From positions 1 through 48,419 of IMG/VR virus record IMGVR_UViG_3300029812_000016: a DNA stretch of 48,419 nucleotides; one strand, given 5' to 3'. The notes under the pieces are model-generated. The model had not been told where the DNA came from and did not search any database. It saw only the letters and a program-made list of their open reading frames with translations. The first letter of the stretch is position 1, and every line of letters begins with the position of its first letter. Made by a program: the position numbers and the translations under genes. Below are positions 25,083 through 33,281 of the stretch, in pieces. The stretch comes from a virus.

Positions 25083-25535
25083 TTAACTCAATGTAATATT
25101 CAAACCTAAATACCTTAAATAATTTTTTTGGTGTTTCCTAAACCAACCTTCTGTAGTATTACATTTTACGCACAACAAACCCTTTACTTTACCTGTTTTA
25201 TGATTATGATGTACCTGGAGAACTCTACCCAATTCAGATTGATGCCGACCACAGATTAAACAACATCCTTTTTGCTTTTCGTATACCTTATCCCACTCCA
25301 AGATTGATAAACCATAACATCTTTTTAAGTGTTTCGCTCTATCAATTTCTTTATAATTGGGATGTGATTTTTTGTATTGTTCCCACTTAGTGTGACTACA
25401 CTTTCTTGCTAAAGTTTTATTATATTCATTTGAACATTTCTTGCAAATATGTGTTCTACCCAAATTACATTTTTTATTTTTAGTAAAGTCTTCTAAACCT
25501 TTGGTTTTACCACATTTTTTGCAAGTTCTTTCCAC
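25083..25535 (-). CDS. Endonuclease VII-like HNH endonuclease, 150 aa
   Basis: An N-terminal zinc ribbon (CKKC, CKKC) is followed by an endonuclease VII-type core: YGLSILEWDKVYEKQKGCC, CLICG, then VHHNHKTGKVKGLLCVKCN, with the His-Asn-His residues and four zinc cysteines. The start is a GTG. It lies between two tail genes, and its last six residues (LNITLS) are the same as those of the upstream tail gene. Most likely a homing endonuclease inserted at the 3' end of that gene; a structural-junction nuclease role is less likely. Confidence 0.8.
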   Translation of the reverse strand: MERTCKKCGKTKGLEDFTKNKKCNLGRTHICKKCSNEYNKTLARKCSHTKWEQYKKSHPNYKEIDRAKHLKRCYGLSILEWDKVYEKQKGCCLICGRHQSELGRVLQVHHNHKTGKVKGLLCVKCNTTEGWFRKHQKNYLRYLGLNITLS

Positions 25536-25545
25536 AACATTAACC

Positions 25546-25929
25546 CTATGACAGCGTAATGTTCAATTCACCAGCAGAAAATCTTGGTGTTACACCACTT
25601 GTTACACTTCGGGGAGTATCCAACGCGAATGATAACAAAAGATTACCAGCACTTTCAGCGTCAAATAAACCAGCATGTGTTATTGTTCCCCAACTACCAG
25701 TTGCTTCGGCGAAAGTTACCGCTGCATCATTATCAATTTCATTGCCACTTCTCGACCACGCGGCACAGGCTACTCTTGCATACCCATTCCCAGATGGTTC
25801 TGCTAAACCAGAGGCATCATCTGTCGGATCAGCAGTCGATAATCCAACATACATTGTAGGGGCACTATAAGCACCAATATTAAATAGATGGTCTAATAGT
25901 TCACCCTCAAGAAAATCTGCAAAGCTCAT
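25546..25929 (-). CDS. Phage tail fibre family protein (Gp80-like), 127 aa
   Basis: The sequence follows the small tail-fibre family closely: start MSFADFLEGELLDHLF, YVGLSTADPTD, EPSGNGYARV, ATGSWGTITHAGLFDA, GNLLLSFALDTPRSV, and C-terminal SAGELNITLS. Members are associated with virion tails in siphoviruses and other phages. It ends 11 bases before the HNH gene start region and its final six codons are echoed there. Confidence 0.8.
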   Translation of the reverse strand: MSFADFLEGELLDHLFNIGAYSAPTMYVGLSTADPTDDASGLAEPSGNGYARVACAAWSRSGNEIDNDAAVTFAEATGSWGTITHAGLFDAESAGNLLLSFALDTPRSVTSGVTPRFSAGELNITLS

Positions 25930-25931
25930 AA

Positions 25932-26759
25932 TTATATATCCTCATACCAAATTCGGTCATTCGCTGCGGCTACTAACCGTTTTACTGTTATCATATTACT
26001 TTCGCCAGTCGGAGTTCCAGTCGGTTCTCCATCTTCTAATGTTACTCCTGATGGTAAGGGTGGATCAAATACCATAGCATTAAATTGCCATACTGTACCA
26101 CCGTAACCTATTCCATAATCTACGGGTGGATTATAATTACTTCCGTATTCATTCTTAGCAATTACAACCCATTCATACAGTTCACCATAACTATAGTGAC
26201 CATTAAACGCTACTGTGAGTGCTACTATGGCGTCAGTAAATGTATCTGTTATATCGGAAGCTATCTTCCTAAAAAATTCACCGTAAGGTCGAAAATAAAC
26301 ATCATAAGTTTCTGCTCTGCCACCGTCTTCCCAAGTTAAAATAGTATCATCAAGTGTTATACCAGTTGCATTATCTGCTGGTGTTGGGTTTATGGGATCG
26401 GCTGGAATGGAATTAACTTTAGTAGTAAACGTCCGTGTTGCTGTATTAGTATATTCTAATCCTGTATATTCCCAATGATCATCTACCCAAGTTATTGTAG
26501 CTGCTGTATGAGCATATCTCACATACCACGAATAAGTAGTTTCATACGCCCAAGCACCCCCAGGCATACCGAGTTGAACCGGGTTTACAGTAGTGTCCCA
26601 TTCATTACCATCAGGATAAGAAAGTTTTTCTTCACCATCTACCCAGAATGCCCAGGGCAACAAGGTACCAGTGTAACTCAATTTAAGGTTAACATTTAAT
26701 TCTTGATCTTCGGCTGCGTCACTCGGCGAAACCAAACTTACTGACATATTATATGCCAT
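25932..26759 (-). CDS. Tail protein with Ig/fibronectin-like domains, 275 aa
   Basis: Start is the ATG at 26759 that shares one base with the preceding stop; the frame extends upstream without support. Two beta-sandwich-like units can be read (SLVSPSDAAEDQELNVNLKL and NPTPADNATGITLDDTILTW), each with the Pro-x2-x-A-x-G/x-L-x-W spacing of Ig/FnIII repeats. The C-terminal tag KRLVAAANDRIWYEDI is nearly the same as in the 24368 product, and the DNA of both tags is similar over about 50 bases. Probably a tail surface or fibre-linked protein. Confidence 0.7.
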   Translation of the reverse strand: MAYNMSVSLVSPSDAAEDQELNVNLKLSYTGTLLPWAFWVDGEEKLSYPDGNEWDTTVNPVQLGMPGGAWAYETTYSWYVRYAHTAATITWVDDHWEYTGLEYTNTATRTFTTKVNSIPADPINPTPADNATGITLDDTILTWEDGGRAETYDVYFRPYGEFFRKIASDITDTFTDAIVALTVAFNGHYSYGELYEWVVIAKNEYGSNYNPPVDYGIGYGGTVWQFNAMVFDPPLPSGVTLEDGEPTGTPTGESNMITVKRLVAAANDRIWYEDI

Positions 26760-26986
26760 TATGCAATACTCGATACGGTACACATTGCAACTACTGGATT
26801 TTCCGCCGTCCCAATCTGCGTACCAGCACCCCACTTATCGAGGGGGGGACGCTGGCCACCACGTAATCTACTGCCCTGTGTATCGTAGGGCCTCATATTA
26901 TTCATCCTGGATGTAGTATATTCGGGTTGAACTTCTGTCCCGAATCCAAGATGGATTCCCTTAATTGGAAATATTATGTTGAGCAT
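26759..26986 (-). CDS. Short tail-completion-type protein, 75 aa
   Basis: Starts at an ATG behind TAGGAATAATACTA and a GC-rich hairpin. It has the pattern MLNIIFPIKGIHLGFGTEVQP, then YTTSRMNNMRPYD-x4-R-x-RGGQRP, which recurs at the N-terminus of podovirus tail proteins. Here the protein ends early (VVAMCTVSSIA), so it may be a stand-alone N-terminal domain split from the neighbouring tail protein. Overlaps the next start by one base. Confidence 0.6.
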   Translation of the reverse strand: MLNIIFPIKGIHLGFGTEVQPEYTTSRMNNMRPYDTQGSRLRGGQRPPLDKWGAGTQIGTAENPVVAMCTVSSIA

Positions 26987-26999
26987 TAGTATTATTCCT

Positions 27000-27020
27000 A
27001 CCGGGGCATGTAGCCCCGGT
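27000..27020 (-). promoter_or_regulatory. GC-rich hairpin between two late genes
   Basis: ACCGGGGC (27000-27007) and GCCCCGGT (27013-27020) form a perfect 8-bp stem with a 5-base loop. It lies directly before the ribosome site of the 26986 gene; the leader TAGGAATAATACTA after it is also found after the structure at 12894-12946. No T-run follows, so a transcript-stability or partial-attenuation role is likelier than a terminator. Confidence 0.6.
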
Positions 27021-27025
27021 TAATT

Positions 27026-27601
27026 TTACTCGTCTGAAATTGAACGCTCGTCATCTTCATAGTAAACTAAGTCAGATGCGTAAACGACCTCAAGTCCGTA
27101 AACATTAAGAGCATCAGTTGTATGAGCACTTGTTGCAAACTCGCAACAGAGGGCATCCCCGGCCTTATGGCCGTCACCCTCAGATACATTCTCAACCCAG
27201 CCTGCTTTAGCAGTATTGTTATTTACTGCGGCAGAAATTGTAGGGTCAAGATCGCTCGATATAGCCGCACCTGCACGCTTACGATACATAACACAATCTA
27301 TCGTAGGTGTATTAGTATCCCCGGCTGAATTACACAACCACCGGATATGCAGTTTATCAACGCTCTCATCATAGTCTCTTGGAATCTGAAATACAAGACG
27401 ACCAAGATCAGTCTGACTGGAACTTACAACTACACCATCAAAAACAGTTTCGAGTGCTTCTCTCGACGGCTCAGTAGCTGCTGTCAAGATTATACCAGCA
27501 TCATCTCGTAATGTATTGAGATTCACTCCCTGAATTACTCTCTTAAACCCGTGTCCAGTCACAATAAACTGGAGTCTGTGTAAAAATGTTGCAGGATTCA
27601 T
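27026..27601 (-). CDS. Virion protein, 191 aa
   Basis: Mainly beta-structured (GRLVFQIPRDYDESVDKLHIRWLC, LNVYGLEVVYASDLVYYEDD) with an acidic C-terminus. Position between the adaptor-like gene and tail genes suggests a tail or head-tail connector component; no family recognised. Start at an ATG 35 bases downstream of the preceding stop. Confidence 0.6.
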   Translation of the reverse strand: MNPATFLHRLQFIVTGHGFKRVIQGVNLNTLRDDAGIILTAATEPSREALETVFDGVVVSSSQTDLGRLVFQIPRDYDESVDKLHIRWLCNSAGDTNTPTIDCVMYRKRAGAAISSDLDPTISAAVNNNTAKAGWVENVSEGDGHKAGDALCCEFATSAHTTDALNVYGLEVVYASDLVYYEDDERSISDE

Positions 27602-27636
27602 GTGTTTCCCTTTCTTACTTTGCAGTCCTAAAATTA

Positions 27637-28941
27637 TTATGTACTTGCGATGTCGTGATCTGTAGTGACATTACTCCAGCTACGACTTCTTATTTGTCTT
27701 GGCCCATTTGTCATAGGCCCCAAGTTTCGCGGTGCTGACCGCACATCTAATCTCATTGCTTCTGGCAATGCTACCTGTCGATATTCCTGTATCCAGTTGT
27801 CACCAGCATCCTGTGTTTCCATCTGAGCACGGGCCAGGCAAGCAGCCATAATCACGTTATCAAACATAAAACCAGCAGGATGTACGTTAGCGACAGGCTG
27901 TACAATATATAGAGAACCTGCTGCCGGATCAGTTCCGGCATCGCCGCCTTCCTCATCAAGCCAGTCTGCCACAGTAAATTTGCCACCAGTTTTTGCGTAA
28001 TCTGTAATTATAGCATAACTGCCTTTACCTGTACCGCTAACTATCCTTGCTATCCAACCCAAAAAGAAATCATCGGGTTCTGTTCTTGTGCTGTCCAAAA
28101 GAGTAAGACCTTCATCATCGCCACTGCCAACACTGGTTACTATTCCGCCCCGCATCTTCATCTTATCGAAATGAAGCGTATATGGAAATTCAACAGTATC
28201 ACTTGCTGCCGGTCTGGGGTCAAAAATAATTTCCCATTGTCTCGTAGCCGACAGGCTTTCACTTGTTGGCTGATATGGTCTGATAGCAGCATAATTCGGA
28301 TAACCAGTGCTAATTGATATTGCCCTTCGTGAACGAAGGAATGATTCATCACGCCATTCGATAGCAGCACCATGACTGGAATCTTTGATATATTCAATTC
28401 TGCCATCTACAGTACCACCGAAATTAGCAGGTAGTTTATACCGTGATCCGTCACCGTCAATAGTATTAGCTGATTTAGCGATACTATACTTTGTTGTAGT
28501 ATCGGGTGTACTCTCACCAGATAGTTTGCCGGAAAATGTAAATGTACCACTCGAACCTGTGTAATCAGTAACAGTTGCATACTCACCAATACCAGTACCG
28601 GATTCTATGTAGATGTTGTATCCGTTGAAGAAATCATCATCTTCAGTTCTGCTACTATCTACCAGAGTCGTGGACGACCCACCAGTAGCCGTACCAGTAT
28701 AAGTAACTACGACTGATACCGAGCATAACCTGCGCATCCATCGCCAGCCTTTAGGCGGACTATCACCAATGAACATCCGCATAGCATTATTAACTATACG
28801 CTGACATAGACTCAAGTTATACGCATCGGATACTGGTGCAAGTATATCACCGTCTGTACTATCCCAGTCTGCGATTTCAAGCAATTCAGCTACTGCTATA
28901 ATCAGATCCTCATACGAGAGGCTTGATGTCGGTTCCGTCAT
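27637..28941 (-). CDS. Head-tail adaptor-like (tail tubular A-type) protein with internal duplication, 434 aa
   Basis: The N-terminus (LSYEDLIIAVAELLEI, then SLCQRIVNNAMRMFI and GWRW) resembles podovirus adaptor/tail tubular A proteins, which carry a helical core. Two inserted beta modules are clear repeats: TLVDSSRTEDDDFFNGY...IGEYATVTDY...GTFTFSG and TLLDSTRTEPDDFFLGW...KGSYAIITDY...GKFTVAD. They are probably surface decorations. The gene overlaps the next small gene by 32 bases. Confidence 0.65.
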   Translation of the reverse strand: MTEPTSSLSYEDLIIAVAELLEIADWDSTDGDILAPVSDAYNLSLCQRIVNNAMRMFIGDSPPKGWRWMRRLCSVSVVVTYTGTATGGSSTTLVDSSRTEDDDFFNGYNIYIESGTGIGEYATVTDYTGSSGTFTFSGKLSGESTPDTTTKYSIAKSANTIDGDGSRYKLPANFGGTVDGRIEYIKDSSHGAAIEWRDESFLRSRRAISISTGYPNYAAIRPYQPTSESLSATRQWEIIFDPRPAASDTVEFPYTLHFDKMKMRGGIVTSVGSGDDEGLTLLDSTRTEPDDFFLGWIARIVSGTGKGSYAIITDYAKTGGKFTVADWLDEEGGDAGTDPAAGSLYIVQPVANVHPAGFMFDNVIMAACLARAQMETQDAGDNWIQEYRQVALPEAMRLDVRSAPRNLGPMTNGPRQIRSRSWSNVTTDHDIAST

Positions 28942-29086
28942 TTTCCTTTACCTCTTTCTTCTCTGCTTCCTGTGCTATCTTCGCCAGATGATCTAAACTC
29001 TGACTCAGAGCAATATGCTCCTGTCTGGTCAGCCGCGATGAAGCAATCAGGTTATCGAGATTCTGCACAGCGTCTTTAGTATTCAT
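28910..29086 (-). CDS. Small helical protein, 58 aa
   Basis: The start is the ATG at 29086, six bases after AAGGAG; an upstream in-frame GTG at 29104 would include the ribosome site in the coding region and is rejected. Helical and charged (AVQNLDNLIASSRLTRQEHI). It overlaps the adaptor-like gene by 32 bases. A pseudoknot-like region precedes it. No family recognised. Confidence 0.6.
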   Translation of the reverse strand: MNTKDAVQNLDNLIASSRLTRQEHIALSQSLDHLAKIAQEAEKKEVKENDGTDIKPLV

Positions 29087-29099
29087 ACTTTTCTCCTTT

Positions 29100-29155
29100 G
29101 ACACGGGTTAAAGACCCCGCCCGGCTCACCCGTGTCCGATTTCAGGAGAGCCGGG
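29100..29155 (-). promoter_or_regulatory. Interlocking GC-rich stems (possible pseudoknot) between head genes
   Basis: Stem A pairs 29100-29108 (GACACGGGT) with 29128-29136; stem B pairs 29120-29127 (CCCGGCTC) with 29148-29155. Both are perfect, and B begins inside the loop of A, giving H-type pseudoknot topology. The element fills the gap after the decoration-type gene and before the ribosome site of the 29086 gene, so it may limit read-through or translation of genes after the head genes. Confidence 0.65.
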
Positions 29156-29170
29156 AAAAGGGTCAGTTAA

Positions 29171-30031
29171 TTACGGGTTAATCTGTAAGTTGATAAATGG
29201 TGCAGCATCCTCAGCAGTACCAGAAGTCCTTTCCATAATGAAACCAGCAAGTTGATAACTTAACTGAGATTCTGTGGCTATATCCGTGTGCCACTTTACC
29301 AGGTCAACAATGCCACCATTTTGGTCAAACATCATTTGGCGTTTTCCTTCGTACACACCATAAGCAGAACCAGCAGGTGTAACCCTGAATGCACCCCAGG
29401 TCTGAATCCAAAAATACTGACCCAAAGTAGCAAGTACATTTGGCATACCAAAATAGGAACTCCATTTTCCGCATGTAGCTGAAGTATAACCACATCGTAC
29501 ATCACTATATGGATTCGCCAATATCTCGCATGCAACGGCTGATGTAAAGGCAGCCGATATTCCGGCATCAAGATAGACAACAATAGATGTTCCATCAGCG
29601 GCCAAAGCAGTATTGCCAATAATACCTCTTTGGTCGCGTACAGTTGAACTATTGTAGATAGAAATATGTCCGCCACGAAGTGCATCTTTCGCGATAACTC
29701 CATCTCTACTGACACCAATAGCAGCGGCTGTTACAGTAATTGTCAGTTCTTTTGCACCAACAATTGCGGCAGCTATGGAACCCGCAGGAGAGGTCTTTTC
29801 TATTACCAGTTGGTTATAGCCAGTTACAGCATACTTCATATTAGTTAAACTTGCACCGGCTTTTGCATACCGAAATACTCTACCATCAGGAAGCACTACA
29901 CGATCACCAAGATCATAGTTCTCGCCCTTAACGGTTGATGCTTCATATAGAAAATCCCAACTCGGAGCACTCCGAAGTCGAACGTCGCCGCTCTTATCAA
30001 CATAAATAACTTTAGCTTTACCTTTAGCCAT
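29171..30031 (-). CDS. Head decoration/stabilisation candidate, 286 aa
   Basis: It directly follows the capsid gene. Composition is beta-rich with Ala/Gly/Val stretches (AAAIVGAKELTITVTAAAIG) and a small-residue core; the N-terminus (KAKVIYVDKSGDVRLRSAPSWDFL) and C-terminus look structured. In podovirus-type phages a gene at this position is often a head decoration or capsid-associated protein. Function is inferred from position. Confidence 0.55.
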   Translation of the reverse strand: MAKGKAKVIYVDKSGDVRLRSAPSWDFLYEASTVKGENYDLGDRVVLPDGRVFRYAKAGASLTNMKYAVTGYNQLVIEKTSPAGSIAAAIVGAKELTITVTAAAIGVSRDGVIAKDALRGGHISIYNSSTVRDQRGIIGNTALAADGTSIVVYLDAGISAAFTSAVACEILANPYSDVRCGYTSATCGKWSSYFGMPNVLATLGQYFWIQTWGAFRVTPAGSAYGVYEGKRQMMFDQNGGIVDLVKWHTDIATESQLSYQLAGFIMERTSGTAEDAAPFINLQINP

Positions 30032-30059
30032 TTCTTATCTCCTTTAATCTATAAATACA

Positions 30060-30083
30060 TAGACGAACAATACTTGTCGTCTA
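30060..30083 (-). promoter_or_regulatory. Hairpin between capsid and decoration-type genes
   Basis: TAGACGA (30060-30066) and TCGTCTA (30077-30083) pair perfectly and can be extended by three pairs across a one-base bulge. It is followed on the minus strand by an AT-rich stretch and AAGGAG. No T-run; it may affect mRNA processing or protect the 3' end of the capsid message. Confidence 0.5.
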
Positions 30084-30101
30084 CATTTTCATAGACATTT
30101 T

Positions 30102-31208
30102 TTAGGCTACGATAGGCTTATGGATTACGAAACCGGCCTCACGCCTATTCGTACACAGGTTATTGTGTGAACCATCCAGGAACACCGTAAACGTAGTATG
30201 CTGTTCACGACTTGTCATCGGCTCTGACTCGTCCATCCAGTCACCCTCTTGTACGTAAGGGATGAATTTACGGAAGTCGACGCAATAAATCGGTGCATAC
30301 GCTGTAGAAGTTACGAGATCAGTCACACTGTTAAGTTGCGGAATATACACAACCGGCAGACGATTGATAGTAACCATACCAGCATCGTTAATACGGATGT
30401 TGCCAAGAATATCCTTGCCAACATGCCTATCTTCTCTCTGGTCAGCCAGATCTTGTAGAGCAACAGTCGTATCAGCATCAGCATAGATACGTTTTTCTCC
30501 ACCACGCTTCTGAGACGGATCATTCACAAATAACGGTGCTTTGAACCTGGTAAGCAAAAATGCCTTACGGAAAGTTTTCAGCAACGTGTTGTCTATCTTA
30601 GTATAGGTAGCTGCATAGTTACGCCACTTACTTGAAGTAGATTCAGCATCAATTCCGGCACAGATATGACTATGAGACGCATCCTGAAACCGAATTGTAT
30701 TACCGTGAAAACCAGCAGTAACACTATCAGCATCCAAACAGTTAATGTAATATGGCACACCGTAAGGATACAGGTCATCACTTGCACTTGTCGGGGTCTT
30801 CCACGCACGCTCTTCGATCAACTTAGCAAGATCCCAGAGACCGTCAATACGTCTGGTCTCCAGCAATCGGATATAACCCTTAGCAGAATTCTTATTACGA
30901 AGAATCTCACGCTTCTCCCACGAGTAGTGTGTGCCAATCTGAGTCCAGGGGACTTCGATTGTCTTCATAACGTCACCGATAGCAGGCTCGTCCTTATCGA
31001 ACAATCTACGATACCGGGCATTGCCAGTTGTATCAAACATTACCTTACGCTGAATTGAGGTTCCGCCGTCAACTTCCATCCTTTCGGTCTGGTAGATACG
31101 GCAAAACTCATAATCAGGATCATCCCACATCACTTCAAAATACTGGACGGGAAGATCAGGTAAAGTCGTAGCGAGAAGATCGACTAACTCACTATTCTTT
31201 ACTCCCAT
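30102..31208 (-). CDS. Major capsid protein, 368 aa
   Basis: Assigned from gene order (after scaffold, before decoration), length (368) and composition typical of HK97-fold capsids: N-terminal arm (VKNSELVDLLATTLPDLPVQ), a long spine-helix-like stretch (about 110-135, RLLETRRIDGLWDLAKLIEERAW), an extended E-loop region and a beta-rich C-terminus. No HK97 signature motif can be proven by eye. A single strong gene between two attenuator-like structures fits high expression. Confidence 0.7.
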   Translation of the reverse strand: MGVKNSELVDLLATTLPDLPVQYFEVMWDDPDYEFCRIYQTERMEVDGGTSIQRKVMFDTTGNARYRRLFDKDEPAIGDVMKTIEVPWTQIGTHYSWEKREILRNKNSAKGYIRLLETRRIDGLWDLAKLIEERAWKTPTSASDDLYPYGVPYYINCLDADSVTAGFHGNTIRFQDASHSHICAGIDAESTSSKWRNYAATYTKIDNTLLKTFRKAFLLTRFKAPLFVNDPSQKRGGEKRIYADADTTVALQDLADQREDRHVGKDILGNIRINDAGMVTINRLPVVYIPQLNSVTDLVTSTAYAPIYCVDFRKFIPYVQEGDWMDESEPMTSREQHTTFTVFLDGSHNNLCTNRREAGFVIHKPIVA

Positions 31209-31225
31209 TTAACTTTTCCTTTCAA

Positions 31226-32335
31226 CTATTTGCCGAATGTTTTGGCTAATAGTCTTTCTGTCTTAGAAAGTAACTCATTCTTAGTTTTGGATTTACCATC
31301 GCTACTGCCCTTTTTACTCTTACCGTCAGATGGTCTCATAAGCATACTGTTTTTTCGCTTAGTAGCTGTACTCTTAATTTCTGCTCGAATAGTTTCTTCC
31401 CGCACGTTTTCAGTAACAAGAAGGTGAGCTTTATCAAGAGCATCAGGTATACTCATCTGATAACCCTGCATAGCCGCACCGGCTAACATCTGATCGGCTG
31501 CGGTATACACGGCATAACGATTTCGTTTTTGACCAGCAGGAAGGTCTTCCCACGTTTCACCAAACTTTAATTCTCCATAAAATTTTCCGTAGGGCTTCAT
31601 CGAATCTTCCGAGAAGAAACTGTTAATCTGCTGTTCAGCAGCAGCTTCTGCCGCTACATCATAATTCTGAGCAGCACGTTCTACTTTCTTAGGATCAGCA
31701 ATAACTTTCTCTTCTCGAAGACTGTTTATAGCATCGGTAAGTTTCTGATCGCGTGCATTAGCGCTTTCAAGCATCCGTTCAACTGCCGGATCAATATCAA
31801 AATCCCTTTTGAGCGTAGCTACATCAATTCTACCATATTCTAACTTATCGACTTTCTCAGGTTCTGTTTCTTTAACATCCCCTGCGAGTCTCGCTCTTCC
31901 AAGAGCAGCCCATTCTCTTGACGCCTTATTTGTAGAGTTATAGAGATTCTCAAATGTCTTCGAGGCCATTTCAGGATTAGTCTCATATAACTTTTCTACG
32001 TCTTCCTGTTTCCACCCACTGTGAACAGCAGCACGTAAATAAGCGTCCGGTATCCCTTCCGTCTCCTTTTCCTTGTCCTTGCCATCCGGGGTAGAATCAT
32101 CTGAATCTTCGGAATCATCTGCCTGATCATCGTTATCAATATCCTCATCATCAGGGGTAGGTTCATCCTCATCATCATCCGAGACTGCCGGATTTTCATC
32201 TTTCTTTCGGCCAGTAAGCTCATTTAATTTATCCCATCTGCTCTCCACCGCAGTTATAAGTTCGGGATCTTCGATAGCTTCCAGATCAAGTTTCTTTGAA
32301 CCTTCTGGCTGACCTTCTGGTTTAAGTGTTCTCAT
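31226..32335 (-). CDS. Scaffold-like acidic coiled-coil protein, 369 aa
   Basis: The start is the ATG at 32335, six bases after GGAG; the frame opens earlier at a TTG (32347) and another ATG (32341) that overlap the ribosome site. Residues about 50-95 are extremely acidic (runs of D/E with S/T/P), followed by helical, coiled-coil-rich sequence and a basic C-terminus (KSKTKNELLSKTERLLAKTF). Acidic helical proteins just before the capsid gene are typical scaffolds that leave the procapsid. Confidence 0.75.
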   Translation of the reverse strand: MRTLKPEGQPEGSKKLDLEAIEDPELITAVESRWDKLNELTGRKKDENPAVSDDDEDEPTPDDEDIDNDDQADDSEDSDDSTPDGKDKEKETEGIPDAYLRAAVHSGWKQEDVEKLYETNPEMASKTFENLYNSTNKASREWAALGRARLAGDVKETEPEKVDKLEYGRIDVATLKRDFDIDPAVERMLESANARDQKLTDAINSLREEKVIADPKKVERAAQNYDVAAEAAAEQQINSFFSEDSMKPYGKFYGELKFGETWEDLPAGQKRNRYAVYTAADQMLAGAAMQGYQMSIPDALDKAHLLVTENVREETIRAEIKSTATKRKNSMLMRPSDGKSKKGSSDGKSKTKNELLSKTERLLAKTFGK

Positions 32336-32384
32336 ATTCATCTCCAATTATAAAGGGTAGGGTTTGTTAAAAGCAAACGCTGCT

Positions 32385-32744
32385 TTATTTTTTGGTTTTT
32401 CTTCTCTTCTTACCTGGCATCTTTACGAAACCAGTTTTCTCTAAATATGCGTCATGGTCTTTGAAATTATCAAATACAGGACGACATTCCGAATCAATTT
32501 TTATGTCCGGGAATAAGCGTTTATGCTCTTCAACCTGAGTAGGGCTAATAGCTAAAGAATTAGAATGTATTTCCTTTGAATATAACTTACCGCGAGATTG
32601 AACATTTGGTTTCTCAGCACATAAATTGCGGTGCATAACTACACCACACTCAGCACACAGAGCATCATCATTTCGATGCTTTATCTCTCGAAATAAAGTT
32701 CGTTCCCTACCGCAGTTAGGGCACGAGAAACAGTAAAACGGCAT
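32385..32744 (-). CDS. FmdB-type zinc-ribbon protein, 119 aa
   Basis: The N-terminus MPFYCFSCPNCGRERTLF matches the FmdB/zinc-ribbon family MPxYxFxCxxCG pattern; the second Cys pair is CAEC (about residues 30-33). The C-terminal half is basic and Lys-rich (KMPGKKRRKTKK). In phages these small zinc-ribbon proteins often sit near the packaging and portal genes, and may be head-associated. Single-base overlap with the preceding gene. Confidence 0.7.
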   Translation of the reverse strand: MPFYCFSCPNCGRERTLFREIKHRNDDALCAECGVVMHRNLCAEKPNVQSRGKLYSKEIHSNSLAISPTQVEEHKRLFPDIKIDSECRPVFDNFKDHDAYLEKTGFVKMPGKKRRKTKK

Positions 32745-32944
32745 TAGATACCCCCGTAGAGTTTCTTTAATTTTTTACCAACCATACGTTCCATTTCTTT
32801 CCGATCTCCTGGCGACAGACCTTTAAGTCTGCTTCGTTCAGCCGCGGTCATTGCTGATTCATACATCTGGGGATATTTGCGTTGTAATCTACCCCGGATA
32901 ATTTCTTTTTCCTTATGTGTTGGCTTAACTACTTTTCTTGCCAC
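32744..32944 (-). CDS. Basic protein, 66 aa
   Basis: Strongly basic and helical (ARKVVKPTHKEKEIIRGRLQ, SRLKGLSPGDRKEMERMVGK). It overlaps the previous gene by 20 bases and the next by one. No family recognised; highly basic small proteins in this position may bind DNA or scaffold. Confidence 0.6.
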   Translation of the reverse strand: MARKVVKPTHKEKEIIRGRLQRKYPQMYESAMTAAERSRLKGLSPGDRKEMERMVGKKLKKLYGGI

Positions 32945-33128
32945 GTTTCTTTCCTTTCTTAAATGTCTTATTCAGTCGTTTCTGAACTTTTTCTATAAGA
33001 TGTTTTTGATGCCCACTATGTTCAATAAACTTTTTAGCCTCAGCTTGACTAAGACCTTTGACTTTTGTTTTCTTGCCACTGGCTGCGGCATAAAACAATC
33101 TACGCTGGGCTTGTGATTCAAACGGCAT
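32925..33128 (-). CDS. DUF3008-like basic protein, 67 aa
   Basis: The start MPFESQAQRRLFYAAASGKK resembles the widespread MPFKSxAQRRxFYA small-protein family. The C-terminus is Lys-rich. The family is frequent in phage head modules but has no agreed function. It overlaps the next gene by 20 bases. Confidence 0.65.
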   Translation of the reverse strand: MPFESQAQRRLFYAAASGKKTKVKGLSQAEAKKFIEHSGHQKHLIEKVQKRLNKTFKKGKKRGKKSS

Positions 33129-33149
33129 GATTTTTCCTTATTGTTTTTT

Positions 33150-33281
33150 TTAATACCAAATATTACCTCTATACTTACCACATTTCATACAACCGTCACC
33201 AAATCGATATATTTTCCATTGATGCCAACAAAATAATTGTTTCAAAGTTTTCTTTAGTTTTTTAATCCATCCTTTTGCCAT
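33150..33281 (-). CDS. Small basic Cys-pair protein, 43 aa
   Basis: Start ATG at 33281 behind GGAAAGG, within the end of the previous gene (20-base overlap). The protein has an N-terminal basic helix (KGWIKKLKKTLKQL), then FCWHQW and a CMKCG pair that could bind zinc together with the upstream Cys/His. Frame and ribosome site support a real gene that is easily missed for its size. Function unknown. Confidence 0.6.
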   Translation of the reverse strand: MAKGWIKKLKKTLKQLFCWHQWKIYRFGDGCMKCGKYRGNIWY

